A stretch of 64,000 nt of DNA from Alectoria sarmentosa (taxonomy: Eukaryota; Ascomycota; Lecanoromycetes; Lecanorales; Parmeliaceae), in contig WOGZ01000117.1 in NCBI GenBank assembly GCA_009733775.1, positions 1-64,000 of the forward strand, in the 5' to 3' direction. How positions within the stretch are numbered: the stretch's first letter is position 1; every line of letters begins with the position of its first letter. Positions 1-11,021 of this stretch are shown here, in pieces. Both the position numbers and the translations under genes were made by a program. A model generated the notes under the pieces. The model saw only the letters and a program-made list of their open reading frames with translations, searched no databases and was not told the DNA's origin.

Positions 1-360
1 AAAAAGAGGTGAGAAATGAGAAAAGGAAAAAAGGAAAAAAGGAAAAAAAAAAAAAAAAAAGAGAAGAGGAGAGAAGAGGAAAAGAAAAGGAAAAGAAGAA
101 AAAAGAAAAAAAAAAGGAAAGGAAAAGGGAAGGGAGAGGAAAGAAGAGAAAAAGAAAAGAAAATATAAATAAGGGAAAAAAAAGGAGAGGAAGGGATGAG
201 AAAAAATGAAAAATGATGAAAAGAAAAATAAAATAATGAATAAAAGGGAAAAAAAGGAAAAAAAGAAGAAGAGGAAACGGAAAAAAAAAAAGAAAAGAAA
301 AAGAAAAAGGAAAAGGAAAAGGAAAAGGAAGAGGAAGAGGAAAACGAAGAGGAAGAGGAA
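1..360. repeat. Purine-rich low-complexity tract
   Basis: The + strand is almost entirely A and G for 360 bases, with runs of A and AAAAGG-type words and very few pyrimidines. A reading frame is open here only because purine-only codons (Lys, Arg, Glu, Gly) contain few stops, so it is not a gene. The strand asymmetry ends abruptly near position 365, where ordinary mixed sequence begins. Confidence 0.85.
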
Positions 361-2408
361 GAGAATATATGATTGATTGGCCGGGGAGAAGTAAAGAGGA
401 AGAGGGAGCGTACGAGGTATTTGCGTTCTATTATCTTAAGTGATTAGGAGAGGTTAGGGCGTCGCGAATATATATCATGAGTGGGTCGTAGCGCCTGTGG
501 CTGTACGTTTTACGAGCGGTAATCTTCCGCTGGCACTCTTACTTAGGCGATGTTTGTTTTTATGGCGACATGTGAATTTGATTTGACGTGGCCATGGGAA
601 GGTTTTTTGGTAGAGGATGTTTTCCGTTACACTTTTTTATGCTGTAAGAGAGTGTTTGACTGCCGTTTTGGAAAAAATACTTCCGTGCCTCCCTTCCTTT
701 TCTCTAACTATCGATCGTGCTCTCTCTGCATCCGCTTTTTCAGGAAAACTTCTCAAATTGCTTCACCTATCGACTGACTTCTCTTCTCCCTCATCTTCCT
801 CTCACGCGTCAGCCAGAGTCATGCAAATTGCAAAGGAATCCAAATTCCCCGCATCAACGGATCAAACAGCATTGGCTATCCTTGCAAGATGTTTTTTTCC
901 AAATTTTCTCAACGCCTCTGCGATCAACGCAGCAACAATGCAAGTGGAAATATCCCTAGGCATCTTCATGGGCGTCACATGCGATGCGCGAGCATACAGC
1001 GACGGACTCAACGCGCAGAGCTGCTTGAGCGCTCCAAGACAGAGCCTAACGAGCGAGGTGCAAGAGACTTGGGCTTACCATTCGCAAGGCTTCCGGCCGG
1101 ACGTCCAGTTGCCGGTCAAGTTGTTCAGTGGTGAGCATTTCCTAGACCGAGGACGATGTTGAGGTTACGCAATGAATGAATGAATGAATGAATGAATGAA
1201 TGAATATGTTGTGTAGACCACGCGACTTGTGCCCTGGTCCCTTGTTATAATGCTATAATGCAATCTGTATGGTACCAGCGCGCGGGCGAGCGCGAAGAAG
1301 TTGACGGATGCAGCAAGAGCCGTCATTCGGGAGTGTGTTCTCCAGAGGAGGATGGAGGGACGGCGAAACAGATGGGTGAGTTTGAGGCCAGAAATACAGC
1401 AGGGTGATGGAGAACTCTCGTGGCTTCTGCGGTTGTTCGAATGAGCAAACTTGTAATCGTCTTTCCTGGTCTCGGGCTGACGAGTTGTACGCAGGAGGTG
1501 ACTGTAAGCTCGGAGTGGCTATAGCGCTGTTCAGGTCCCAGGTAACATGTATCGCGCCAGTGAGCACGCCACCGAAGTCCTGCCCCTATGTTGTAGACCA
1601 AACGCTCAAAAGCGTCAATGATGAGCTGTTTCGGCGTGCGGCGGATGCCTCTATCAACGTTGCACTTCGGCTGACACTCGGAGCGCGTAAGCAAAATCTC
1701 GAACACAGGACTTCTCCTTGCCCAATACTGCACTACTGAGCTGACTTGTGCTCGGGCTCGTGATAGCGGACGGCAAGTGCCAAGTCGTCATCGATGCAGA
1801 AGGCCCGACGGTGCATGTACGGTGGTGGGATGTGCGGCAGGCTGTTGAAGCCACAGCGGCTGTATGTTGGGGACGGCAAAGGGAGAAAGTTGAAAGTTGT
1901 GTGTGAGTAGACATCCACCTGTTGATGTAAGTACATACAAAGCCCACGATGCTGATCCGTCCTCTCAAGCCTCGTCCAATCCTTCTATGGTAGGGTTACG
2001 CGTTTCGATCATGGACGAGCCGGCTTCGTCGAGGATTACTGCAGTACTTGCCGAGGATGCTTCGGCCAAGAGACTTTGCAGAGCGCAGTGCCGCCAACTT
2101 TTGCCAAGCTGGGGAATCGGAGGATTTGCCCGTATCTCTGGTGGAGGGAATATCGCCACCGAGTGTGTCTTTCCGACAGCTTCTATATCTACTGCTTGAG
2201 CGAACGAGCTGGCTGACATGAGCGGGTGTTGGAATCGTGCATTTGTTGAACTGGGAGACGAGTTACGTACTGTATATACAGAGATCATGTCCTATGCACT
2301 TAAGCAGAATAGCTGTCAGAACAGCAGTCTCTCTGCATGGCAATGTCTGATACCCGTCCCATATACACATATTCCCATTCCATTTATGTCGTGCTTTACG
2401 CACATCTC
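361..2408. other. Intergenic stretch, no supported gene
   Basis: Several frames are open for 60-180 codons on both strands, but none shows a recognisable domain, and none has a convincing start and splice context. They overlap one another in incompatible frames. A short AATG microsatellite lies at 1171-1206. A degenerate gene cannot be excluded on the minus strand between 1320 and 2290, but I cannot support one. Confidence 0.5.
1171..1206. repeat. (AATG)n microsatellite
   Basis: About nine uninterrupted copies of the tetranucleotide AATG are visible. The tract lies in sequence with no supported gene. Confidence 0.95.
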
Positions 2409-3772
2409 TCAACTCTTACTGTCTCGAAGCCCCAGAGCTCTCTTCATGATGTCCCCTCCAAACCACTCCCTCAGATCCCCCACCAGCGTATCCGGGCATT
2501 CGACGGCCGGAAAATGTCCTCCTGTCTCGTGTTCCCTATAAAATTGGACATTTGCAATAGCTTGCATCCAGTCCATAGGCGGAATCGCAATCTCTCTTGG
2601 AAAATTGCTAACGCCGAGTGGTGTTGCCAGGTACGGAGTAAAAGCATTCTTCGTATTCGTGGCCCCGGACTCTTGATACGCAGCTTTGTAGTACCGCAGC
2701 CCCGGCGTGGCGCCTTGCATCCAATGCATCATCACAAATGTCAAGATCTCGTCGTCGGGCATTGTATAGTTGGCGACGTCCATCCACTCGTGGAATTTCT
2801 CGACGAACCATCCTAGGAGTCCGGTGGGTGAATCCCCCAATCCAAATCCGAGGCTCTGCGGGCGCGTGGACTGCTATTTCAAGTACCCATTTCCCTCTTT
2901 CATGTAGTATTGGATATTCTCTAGCCCTTGCTTCTCGCGCTTCGTATATAGGTAGGAATTCAGTATCAGCCTTCCCATTGTAAGAGGGGCTTTGTACCAA
3001 GCCGGCGGGCCGCAGGGTATGAAATTGCAGTGATACGCCCGTACGTGCTGTGGATATTGCATCGCCATACTGCTCGTGATGAGCCCTCCCCAGTCACCGC
3101 CTTGAGTAACAAACTTATCATATCCTAATACATCGACTATGAGCAATTTGAACGCCTTGGCTGTCTTGACAGGACCGAACCCGGATTTCTTTGGCGCATC
3201 ACCCGGGCCAAAACCCGGTATACTTGGTACGATGACGTGGAACGCTTGTGTGTCGCGCGAGGAGGGTGTGGTGAGAGAGTCGATGAGCTTGCGGGCTTCG
3301 AGAAAGGAGCCGGGTCAGCCGTGGACGAAGAGCAAGGGGGTGGCGTTGGAGGAAGAGGAGGGGTGGTGGGCGAAATGGAGGACTTGTGGGCCGTGGTCTG
3401 GAACATCTATTTTCACTTTATATCGTTTGGAATCGTGGTTGACCTTTGCCTATGGGCGAGGGAGGCCGGTCAGCTATGAACCCGAGGGAAAGGAAATGAA
3501 AGAGAGCGCATGGGTGCCCAAAGGTGTTGGTGGTGTCACACTTCCTCTGCCCGCCAATCATAAACGTCCCTCCAATAATTCGCCAGCCGTTGGACGACTT
3601 TGACCTTGGCGCCCTGGCCCCAATCATTGTCCCCAATATCTGATTGCTCCTCGGGGTAGCGGGCGAGCTGGAGCTTCTGTTTGGTCAGGGAGAGGGGGTG
3701 GTCGTCAATGTGGAGCTTGTATGGTCGGGGCTGATTCAGCTCATAATGTGAATCTACATCATCATGAGACAT
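2409..3772 (-). pseudogene. Epoxide hydrolase (microsomal/EPHX1 type), two in-frame stops
   Basis: Exon 1 (3772-3542) encodes the epoxide hydrolase N-terminal domain (PYKLHIDD... LARYPEE ... DWRAEE). A 92-bp GT-AG intron (3541-3450) with a CTGAC branch site follows. Exon 2 continues into an alpha/beta-hydrolase fold with the nucleophile motif QGGDWGG near 3100, the Asp being the expected catalytic nucleophile. Homologues open epoxides to vicinal diols. Two stops interrupt the single frame. A TGA lies at about 3316 where HGWPGS (oxyanion-hole motif) is expected, so Trp is lost. A TAG at 2876-2874 follows GYLK, where CAG (Gln) would be the simplest ancestor. The remainder to 2409 keeps family features such as LGDSPTGLLGW and a GGHFPAVE segment. 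No splice sites remove either stop. I read it as a recently inactivated gene. It is divergent from the bli-3-like gene, 393 bp away. Confidence 0.85.
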
Positions 3773-4165
3773 TTGAGTGGTAGTGCTTACATTTGATTAA
3801 GGAACGAGTTATAAGCGAGTGATTGTAGTAAATGAGTAAAAGATGATACATAAATATCAAAATACAGTACTCGCATTGCGCGGAACGTAGTATAATTAGA
3901 GAGAGAAATTAGACAAGGACTCGGCAGCCCCGCATGATCTTCCCGCCGGCATAAAATCGCCGAACGCTCTGACCTCCCGCCCTACCTTACCACCTTACTT
4001 ACCTACTTTAAGTTACCTTCCCCGAGCTCGATTCTTTCGCCTAATCTTCAGAGATCTGGCCCCCACTTCGGACCACCAGATGATGATGATGTAATTATTT
4101 ACTCGTCATGTCCCACTCACACCCACCATGGCATCATTACTTCAGCCCCATGATGCTTTCTTTCA
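3773..4165. promoter_or_regulatory. Shared divergent promoter region
   Basis: This 393-bp gap separates the start codons of the minus-strand epoxide hydrolase pseudogene and the plus-strand bli-3-like gene, so both promoters must lie in it. It contains a pyrimidine-rich stretch at about 3960-4050, common just upstream of fungal starts. No specific factor site can be assigned with confidence. Confidence 0.45.
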
Positions 4166-4993
4166 ATGCTGCTTCTCCGACCAATTTCAATTCTCTCACC
4201 TACAACCTCCCTCCGCCTCCTCAAAATATCCTGCACACCCATCCCTCAATCCATTCCATACAGAACCTTGACTACAACCCCCACCTTCAACATGCCCGAC
4301 CCGCTCAAAGCCTCCGACGTCGAATCCAAAACCGACCCCACCGTCTCCAACCAATGGGACGACCAAACGCCCAAGAAACAGCAGATCGATGACTTTTACA
4401 AGACGGTCGATGGCATGAAGATCGGCCTCTTGTCCACGATTCGTGACGGCATTGGTCCCGTTGCTCGCTCCATGGCTGTAGCCAAGGTACCCTCTTCATC
4501 CTTTATTGCTCGGCTCGCGGCTTTGAAAAATTGATTGGAAACAAGCTAACGTATTTGGCCTCCACAGCGCGAAGGACCCGATTTCCTCTTCCTCGCCAAC
4601 CAGCACTCCAACAAATTTAAAGACCTCGCCAACGACAAGACCGCCCACCTGACCTTCCAAAACTCTTCCTCCCAAGACTGGGTCTCCGTCACCGGCACGG
4701 TGGCCTCCACCTCCAACTCTGACCCCCGCATCAAAGATCTCTATTCCAAAGGCACATCCGCTTGGTTCGGCGATCTGGGCGATGGCGTCCATAATGGCAC
4801 TGCGGATGATCCACGCATGACCATCATTGAGCTCAAGGCTAAGTATATCAGCTATTGGAAAGCTACGGTTGGGACTTTGGGGTTTGTGAAGGAGGTCGCG
4901 CAGGCGAGCTTGACGGGGCAGGTGGCTAATACCGGCGTGCAGAGGCAGCTGGTGGAGGAGGATATTGAGGCGATGAGGACGACACCTTCTTGA
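4166..4993 (+). CDS. bli-3: BLI-3-like FMN-binding split-barrel protein
   Basis: There are two exons, 4166-4486 and 4568-4993, joined over an 81-bp GT-AG intron with a GCTAAC branch site; the model codes for 248 residues. The core from MPDPLK (second ATG at 4292) matches the pyridoxamine-5'-phosphate-oxidase-like, general-stress-protein-26 type split barrel that includes Neurospora BLI-3 (blue-light-inducible). Landmarks are DDFYKTVDGMKIGLLST, the strand with FLFLANQHSNKFKDL, VSVTGTVAS and the TSAWFGDLGDG segment, followed by an ISYWKAT strand. The family binds flavin; its substrate is poorly known. The upstream in-frame ATG at 4166 adds 42 residues rich in Leu, Ser, Arg and Thr with no acidic residues, which resembles a mitochondrial presequence. 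Starts at 4166 and 4292 may both be used. Confidence 0.88.
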
Positions 4994-6331
4994 GATGCAT
5001 GTCGCGGAATGGAAATGTATAGCGGAGAAAAGTAAGAGGTCGAGGGCCAAGACCAGTATACAAGAGTCAAGAGCCATGAGATGATAGCATCAGATTATGC
5101 AAATATCAGATCCATGTCCATTGAGGATCCCATTGAAATCATCTACTTTAAGGTTGGCCGGGGGGGCTTTCGAAATCCTCGAGAGAGTTTTCAATACGAA
5201 ATATACCGAGTTATTTTGACACACAGTTACTTTAGGTAACATCCGATCCACCTCAAGAAAAGATTGTGTTTGAAAACCATCCCAAGAGCGTAAAAATTTC
5301 CAAATGTCAACAGATGTTCAACTCAAGAGATTGTCGAATTACCGCGCTTGATTGTAATTGTATTTCACGAAATTCAGAATCCGAGCATATATACTTGATT
5401 ACAGCCCCCACTTCGCACACCCCCTATTACCCACCTCGCCACCCTAAGCTCGTAAACCATTAATCACTGGGGAAACCAATTTCGAAATCAAAAATACAAT
5501 GGCGTGGGTGTGATTTATCGTTATTGAAATCAAATCCCGAATCGAAGACTTGACGCTCTGTTCTACATGTAAAATTATCTGCCAAGAGATTCGCTTCTTC
5601 TTCTTCGAGAAATTATTAAGTAAGAGGGACTTTTATATTACGAGGTTTTTCAATAACGTTCAAACTTTCACGAGATCCCCCCCCCCCCAGACAGGAGTTA
5701 TATTAGGATCCAGACTATCAATTGACATTTTTTTATCTTTCTTGCATCGTGGCTGCGAAAAGATTGGCATGGAGCGTTGATCACGAATAATGCATCGTCA
5801 GCCTGTCAAGTCTGTTTGAAGAATTCGGTTACGAAAAATGCTTGGGATAGGTTGTTAGTTTCGTTATTGCAAAAAAAAAAACCACTCTGTCGACCTTGAA
5901 GTAGGTAGTCTTGGATTATTCATACATCGACTCCATATCCATCAACCCCATTAAAAATATCCCATCCCATCTCATCCCCCCTTCCTTCCAATCATACAAT
6001 TCAAACCAAACTCCCATTATCCATCCATCCATACTCATACAACCCCCCCCCCCCCCTTCCCCTAACTCCCCTAAAGATCAAACCGAATTACAGACACCTG
6101 ACAATACAATCCTGCAGCAGCCAAAACCGCCCATCCATATCCACACCGCCCCTCTCTTCCTCCGCAGAAGCCTGGTCCGGAAACTCCACCCCCTCCTTCC
6201 CCTTCGGATGGTAGCACTTTTGCATCAGAACCACGTCAGCGACCTCCTATTCGCCTTCGTTAGGGAGGTGGAGATGATGGAAAGGAAAAGGGAAGGGAGG
6301 GGGAGGGCGCTTCTCTCACTTGAACAGGCCC
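4994..6331. other. Intergenic region, no supported gene
   Basis: The only structure seen is two C homopolymers (12 C at 5677-5688 and 14 C at 6043-6056) and a C-rich stretch around 5990-6200 just past the 3' end of the rhodopsin-like gene. Open frames here have no recognisable domain. Confidence 0.6.
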
Positions 6332-7795
6332 TTAGAAAAACCCAGGTCCGGGTCGCGCCGAACTCACTTGAATCATCGTCTCCACCACCACCTCGTCTTT
6401 CCCTTCATCGAGCCCGGGTGCCCGCATTGCCGCGCGGCGCTGCTCGTTGTGGTTGTTGTTGTTGTTGTTGTTGTTGTCATACTTATTACCATAATCATAA
6501 CCATTGCCCGGCGGTCCTCTTTCAACATCAACCCAGCACTCGCACTGCTGCGACCCGTGCGCTGAGCTCCATGGGAACCGAACCGGCGGCCGCTGCGCGG
6601 CCTCGGATTGCTGGGGTGACAGCACCATCGATGAGCCGGGATTCCGGAGCATCTTGTTGCGCGCCGACGACCGCTTGCTGCCGCCGTTGCTGAGGATGAA
6701 GAATGAGGCGGGCAGGATGCGCAGGAAGATGGGGCGCAGGGTCGGCAGGCTGGCCGCGATGATGTAGTTGGCGGGTTCGGCGACGGTCCAGATGGTCCAG
6801 GTCAGGGATGTAGCTGGGAGGGTGGGTTAAGGAAGGGCGGAAGAAAGGGGGGAGGGGGAAGCGTACTGTTTGTGAAGGCGGAGGTGTTGCTGTGGAAAAA
6901 GATACTGAGGCGGGCGCAGCTGGCGATGAAGCCGCTATTTGCGAGTCAGCCATTTTCTTGGAGGTGTCTGGGTAGAGGGTGAGTGCGCTTGCATGATTCC
7001 GTGCATGAAGGTCGCAGTCAGTGCGATCCTTGCGGAAACAGTCAGGTTCAGTCTCCACGAGAGAGGCAGTGGCATGATGAGCATGATTGCCCCTGTAACC
7101 ACGTTGGGAATCGCCGTGTATCGTGCAAAGGCGACCTCGTCGATGCATTTCCCCCCTTGGATGGACTTGTCCCACTCGTAGGCAACGGGTGAGCATTGGA
7201 AGATGGCCACGAAGATGCTGGCTATGCCGGTGGCAATGACGACGAAGCCCATCAGATAGACGCTAACGGTGAAGGCTTTGTTGCTTGTGGTGAAGACTCT
7301 GAGGTAGAGCAAGAGGATCGCACACTTGGAGAGCGCGATTGAGAGACCGTAGAGTATCAACCAGGCCATGAAGCTCTGGGGACTTCGTCAACCGTTTTTG
7401 TCAAAGGCGGATGGGGTCTTTGAGCTCACCTGACCGAGCACCTTGCCGTCGGATACCTCCTCCATCTGTATTACCATAATGGGGGCTCCGATGCCGGCTA
7501 TCCTTGGGACTGCGTACGCGGAACGAATCAGTCTGTTTGGAACCTGGAGCCCTTGTCTTCGCGGGATTCGTCTCTGGATCAACTTACAGGCAAGAGCGAG
7601 CGCGCAAAGTCCGACGGTGAAGATTGTCGCAGTCAAAAGCACGTAGTCATCTGCTGCCAAAGAGACCTTTCGCATTTTTCGTGAGAGGAATCGCCCGCCT
7701 ACCACCTGGAGTTGCAAGATAATCAAAACTGCCGCGACGATGATAACTTTGAACGCGCCATGGCCGTAGGAGGCGATGTCCACGAAGGAAGTCAT
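6332..7795 (-). CDS. Rhodopsin-like seven-helix integral membrane protein
   Basis: Five exons (7795-7588, 7509-7430, 7375-6993, 6934-6867, 6813-6332) give a continuous 406-residue protein. Introns are 78, 54, 58 and 53 bp. The first is in frame and stop-free, so the unspliced frame also looks open. The third is best explained as a GC-AG intron with a perfect CTGAC branch. Hydrophobic helices run from the N-terminus (VIIVAAVLIILQLQVVGG) through DDYVLLTATIFTVGLCALAL, MAWLILYGLSIALSKCAILLLYLRVF and the segment ending FQCSPVAYEWD, up to TWTIWTVAEPANYIIAASLP. This pattern is that of the fungal rhodopsin/PTH11-like (SAT3) membrane family. The cytosolic tail holds an Asn homopolymer (AAC repeat, 6452-6477) and an acidic C-terminus. 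A receptor or sensor role is inferred from the family only. Confidence 0.85.
6452..6477 (-). repeat. AAC/GTT trinucleotide repeat coding poly-Asn
   Basis: Eight consecutive Asn codons in the last exon of the rhodopsin-like gene. It is a candidate length-variable site in the C-terminal tail. Confidence 0.9.
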
Positions 7796-10252
7796 GTTTT
7801 ATCCAGGGGCGTGGAAGACGAACTTCTCGAGATGGTCGTGTATTGCTTCAAAAAAGTGGCGAAAGTTCGAAGGAAGGCAGAGAAAAGGGAAAGTGATGCG
7901 AGACAACAGAGTCTTATAGCAGAGCTGGGTCGAGCAACAGGGGGCCGAAAATGAATGCTGATTCTTGTCGATGATCCCGTACAAACCAGCCCTTCCCTCT
8001 TTCTTGGTCTAGACAAACATGCCATCTTCACTTTCCTACAACTCTGCGCACGGACTTTCTCGTGCAGCAGGGGCATTACCACCGCCGGTCATAGCTCCTC
8101 TTTTGGATCTTTAACGTTTGATGATGGATGATAGATGGTGGATGATGGATAATGGCTTGTGAGGCAGCGGTCGTCGAGAACCAGTCGTTACCTTTCGTAA
8201 GATGTTGGGATATCATAAAGGAAGATCGGCGGTCAATTTGACCGATGCATCATGGAGTATCGGAAAACAATGCAAGAGGACGCCATGTATACGATGATGC
8301 GTAGTCAAGCCCACTAATATTTGGTGGAGTACGGGGAAATAGTATAAGAGGACGGAAGACTTACGACATTAGAGCTCGCCGTCGAGGATGGCGGCGTGTT
8401 GAGATCGATTCGCTTGGCAGAGTAGCAGGGAATGCTACGAGAGGGTCAGGAACTTGCACCATTAGATCCAGGCCTCACAGACGGCCCGCAATGTTTACTT
8501 GGGATAGTGGCGTCAATATGATTTCTGAAAACTTGTGCTGGGAATAATCCAGCCCCCTGGTAAACCTGAGCCGTATGCGATCCATGAGCTGTCCCATTGG
8601 TTCGTCTTCTCTGATACTCTAAATCCGATCAATGCCACGTCCTTGCAAAGCATTGGAGGTCGACGCGCGATGGCGGTTCACGTCGATGCGCCGTCCCACT
8701 CATTGGGTAAAAGTCCGCAAGCCAGGGTCCAAGATCATTTCGTGCTCTCTATAATTGTGGAATCGTGTTGACAGAATTGTTCCTTTCTGCAGCAATAAGT
8801 GGCGTGATTAACTGCCGCTCTCGCAGAAGCCATCTTTCTCATCGAATTTGTAACTCTTGAAACGCGACTACAACAGGTTTAAACCCATACTATTTTTAAA
8901 TTTAAGAGAAAGAAGAGCTTGTAAATCACTTTGGCATTTGGTACATTTTCAGTGTTATTTCATTCGCACTTGTGAAGTGATGAGGCTTCCAAAAAGGCGA
9001 CTCGTCACGCCGTCTGTTAGCGATCCTCGGCTTTAGTTGACAACTACGACTGAACTTGAGCAGCAGATCAAAAAGGTAATGAGAAGGAGATCAACACAGT
9101 CCAAAAATCATATAAACATACTTTGCGGTCGTTCTTGAGTCGGAATTTGACGTTTCCATGAAGCCACTCGTGAGGTGTAAGCGCCTTACGCTTTCCCGAT
9201 CGGGCAGGTGCGTGGTTATGGTAACACGGAATACACAACATACAGTATACGTGATCAATTAGAGGGAATGGCTGGCCCCGCATACGAGCCCAAACAATCA
9301 TAAAGGTTGAGTGGGGGCGAAAGGCGATTGCGTGGCAGGACTACTGCTTTCTGGGGGGGGGGTCCGTACCTTGACCGTTGACACTAACTCGAAAATATGC
9401 CGATCTGTCCGAGATCTGGACGCAATCCAGATGGCGTATCTCGGATTTGTTTTGTGCCAAATGCCGGTGGTGGTGGGTAGTACGTGCACGCTAGCCGTAC
9501 AAACAAGCGAAGCGAATCCCTGTGCTGAAACCCTCAGGAGACGGGTTGGCTGATTCCGAATCCAGGTTGTGAGAATGGTGGGCTCCGTTTGAGCCGTTCA
9601 ACTCCACAGATCGCGAATCTGTCGCGATCTATGGCCCGGAAGGTAAGGGAAAGATCCATTCAAGCGTCCACTACCACGCCTGTCAGATCAAGATTAGAGA
9701 GCCCTACTCCTTCTTCAAGAACGCTGTTGTCAGTCCACGTCGCACACATGAAGATCTGGCAGCAGTATCACGTACAAGTTTTCCAGGGATCTGCGAACCC
9801 AGTGAGAACCCTATTCATGGACATGGCTAACAACCCCTTGATGGCCCGGACCCTCTCACAAACAGCAGTGCCTCCACCCCCTTCAAAATGGCAGGCCCCG
9901 AACAAAAGATTAATTCTCCGCGATTAAGCTTGTAATCAAGCTTCTATGATAGAAAATCTAGACTACTTCGATAGAAGAGTGGACGGGAGGATCCAGGAAA
10001 GAAACAGAGTAGGCCCATCAAGGGCTGGTTTCCAGCAGACTCATCCCTGTAAAAAAGCGGCGAAAGACATTTGACGTATCAGAGTGCTTCTGCACATAAA
10101 ATAATAGACTAGTTTCTTATTCATGGTGTAACCGCAAATATCTTGGGCCGGGATTTGCATGGGGGAGGTGGCAGTTGAGAAACATGGGAAAAATGACGGC
10201 GTATTCATGCTTTCACAATTCTCATGTGTGCCAAGCTCGCTAAGCTCGCTCG

Positions 10253-10280
10253 GCCTAGTGCTTTTCGCCCACCACTAGGC
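10253..10280. repeat. Perfect 8-bp inverted repeat next to insertion site
   Basis: GCCTAGTG and CACTAGGC are separated by 12 bases and end exactly where the TTATC target duplication of the TIR element begins (10281). It could form a small hairpin. Element 2 has no matching structure in its left flank, so this is not a demonstrated target requirement. Confidence 0.8.
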
Positions 10281-10285
10281 TTATC
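10281..10285. repeat. Target-site duplication TTATC, left copy
   Basis: TTATC directly precedes the left TIR at 10286 and is repeated directly after the right TIR at 18257-18261. A 5-bp duplication is also seen around the second copy of the element (ATACA), so the length is consistent. Confidence 0.85.
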
Positions 10286-10322
10286 TACGGCGGACGACGG
10301 CTACAACTAGGACAAAACCAAA
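10286..10322 (+). repeat. Left TIR of element 1
   Basis: It begins TACGGCGGACGACGG and runs through GGACAAAACCAAA, 37 bp, matching the inverted right end. It is not AT-shifted, unlike the element interior, so it looks untouched by RIP. Confidence 0.9.
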
Positions 10323-10401
10323 GACCAAAAAAAAAATTCAGATTTTGAATTTGAATTTGCGATTTCGAATGAGATATCTACTGTTTACATTATATACAAT
10401 T

Positions 10402-10605
10402 TGTCAGAACCAGCATAGAGTCATGTCATGTGGGTGTATTGAATAAGACAACTAAGTGGGGAGGAAGTATGTACATAGAAAGGAGGCATCTATATGGGAA
10501 CAGATGCCCCTGCCAAGCCACGCTAAGCCCAATCGGGTAGTGTCAAAGGAATGTGGTGTCAAAGGAAAGTCAGCCCTACTAAGGATGTAGGGTACGCTCG
10601 TAACA
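10402..10605 (-). repeat. Left LTR of nested retroelement, not RIP-mutated
   Basis: 204 bp starting TGTCAGAACC and ending CGCTCGTAACA. It retains normal GC content. In the minus orientation implied by the gag motif this is the 3' LTR. Confidence 0.85.
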
Positions 10606-10688
10606 CAAGGGACGTCGTGCTAAGGGATCATTTGGAGTATCCGCTAAACACACGTCCGTACTACCTCTTGCCGTGATTTTGAAAAAGG

Positions 10689-11021
10689 TTAATCTTTTCC
10701 CGAGTCATCCGAAGAGTCTTCCAAGTCATCGTCGTCGTTATTATCCATTTCTATAACATGCATTCGAGCAGCTTTCTTGTTCGATTGAAAACAATCACGT
10801 TTAATGTGTTCAACTTGATTGCAATTGTAACACATAAACTCTTTAACATCGATTTCGACTTTAATTTTGATAAATGAGATCGATATAATAAGTTTTACAA
10901 ATGCTATTATAATGCGAATAATTCTCATTACTAAAATAATTGATTTTCTTATTAAAAATGCAATTTTAAATGTGAATGTTTTAAACTTTTCTTTATATTC
11001 AACACGCTGAATGTTATTCAA
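10689..11021 (-). pseudogene. Gag fragment with CCHC zinc knuckle
   Basis: A 110-residue open stretch carries CYNCNQVEHIKRDC, which fits the C-x2-C-x4-H-x4-C retroviral-type zinc knuckle of gag proteins. Behind it are a basic segment (SNKKAARMH) and an acidic tail (DNNDDDDLEDSSDDSGKD). The stop lies 83 bp from the LTR. The N-terminal half of the open stretch is rich in Ile, Lys and Phe, which is how RIP-mutated codons translate, so the reading frame further upstream is lost. It is one of the few recognisable protein motifs left inside the AT-rich block. A CCHC protein of another kind is possible, but its position inside LTRs favours gag. Confidence 0.75.

Larger units (their letters stand above)
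7796..10285. other. Intergenic region left of the first TIR element
   Basis: About 2.5 kb with scattered short frames on both strands and no recognisable domain. The only clear structure is an inverted repeat at 10253-10280 that directly abuts the target duplication of the TIR element. Frames at 8535-8771, 9068-9489 and 9589-9927 were inspected and not accepted. Confidence 0.55.

Noticed and set aside
9..209. Lys/Glu/Arg-rich open frame at the window start
   Set aside because: It is the translation of a purine-only tract with no start context, domain or composition of a real gene.
550..1162. Open frames up to 181 codons on the + strand
   Set aside because: Three overlapping frames are open at once, none has motifs, and the sequence does not look like fungal coding DNA.
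3137..3406. Minus-strand Pro/Ser-rich frame within the epoxide hydrolase
   Set aside because: It is an out-of-frame shadow of the hydrolase exon. The true frame contains the HG-stop-PGS sequence.
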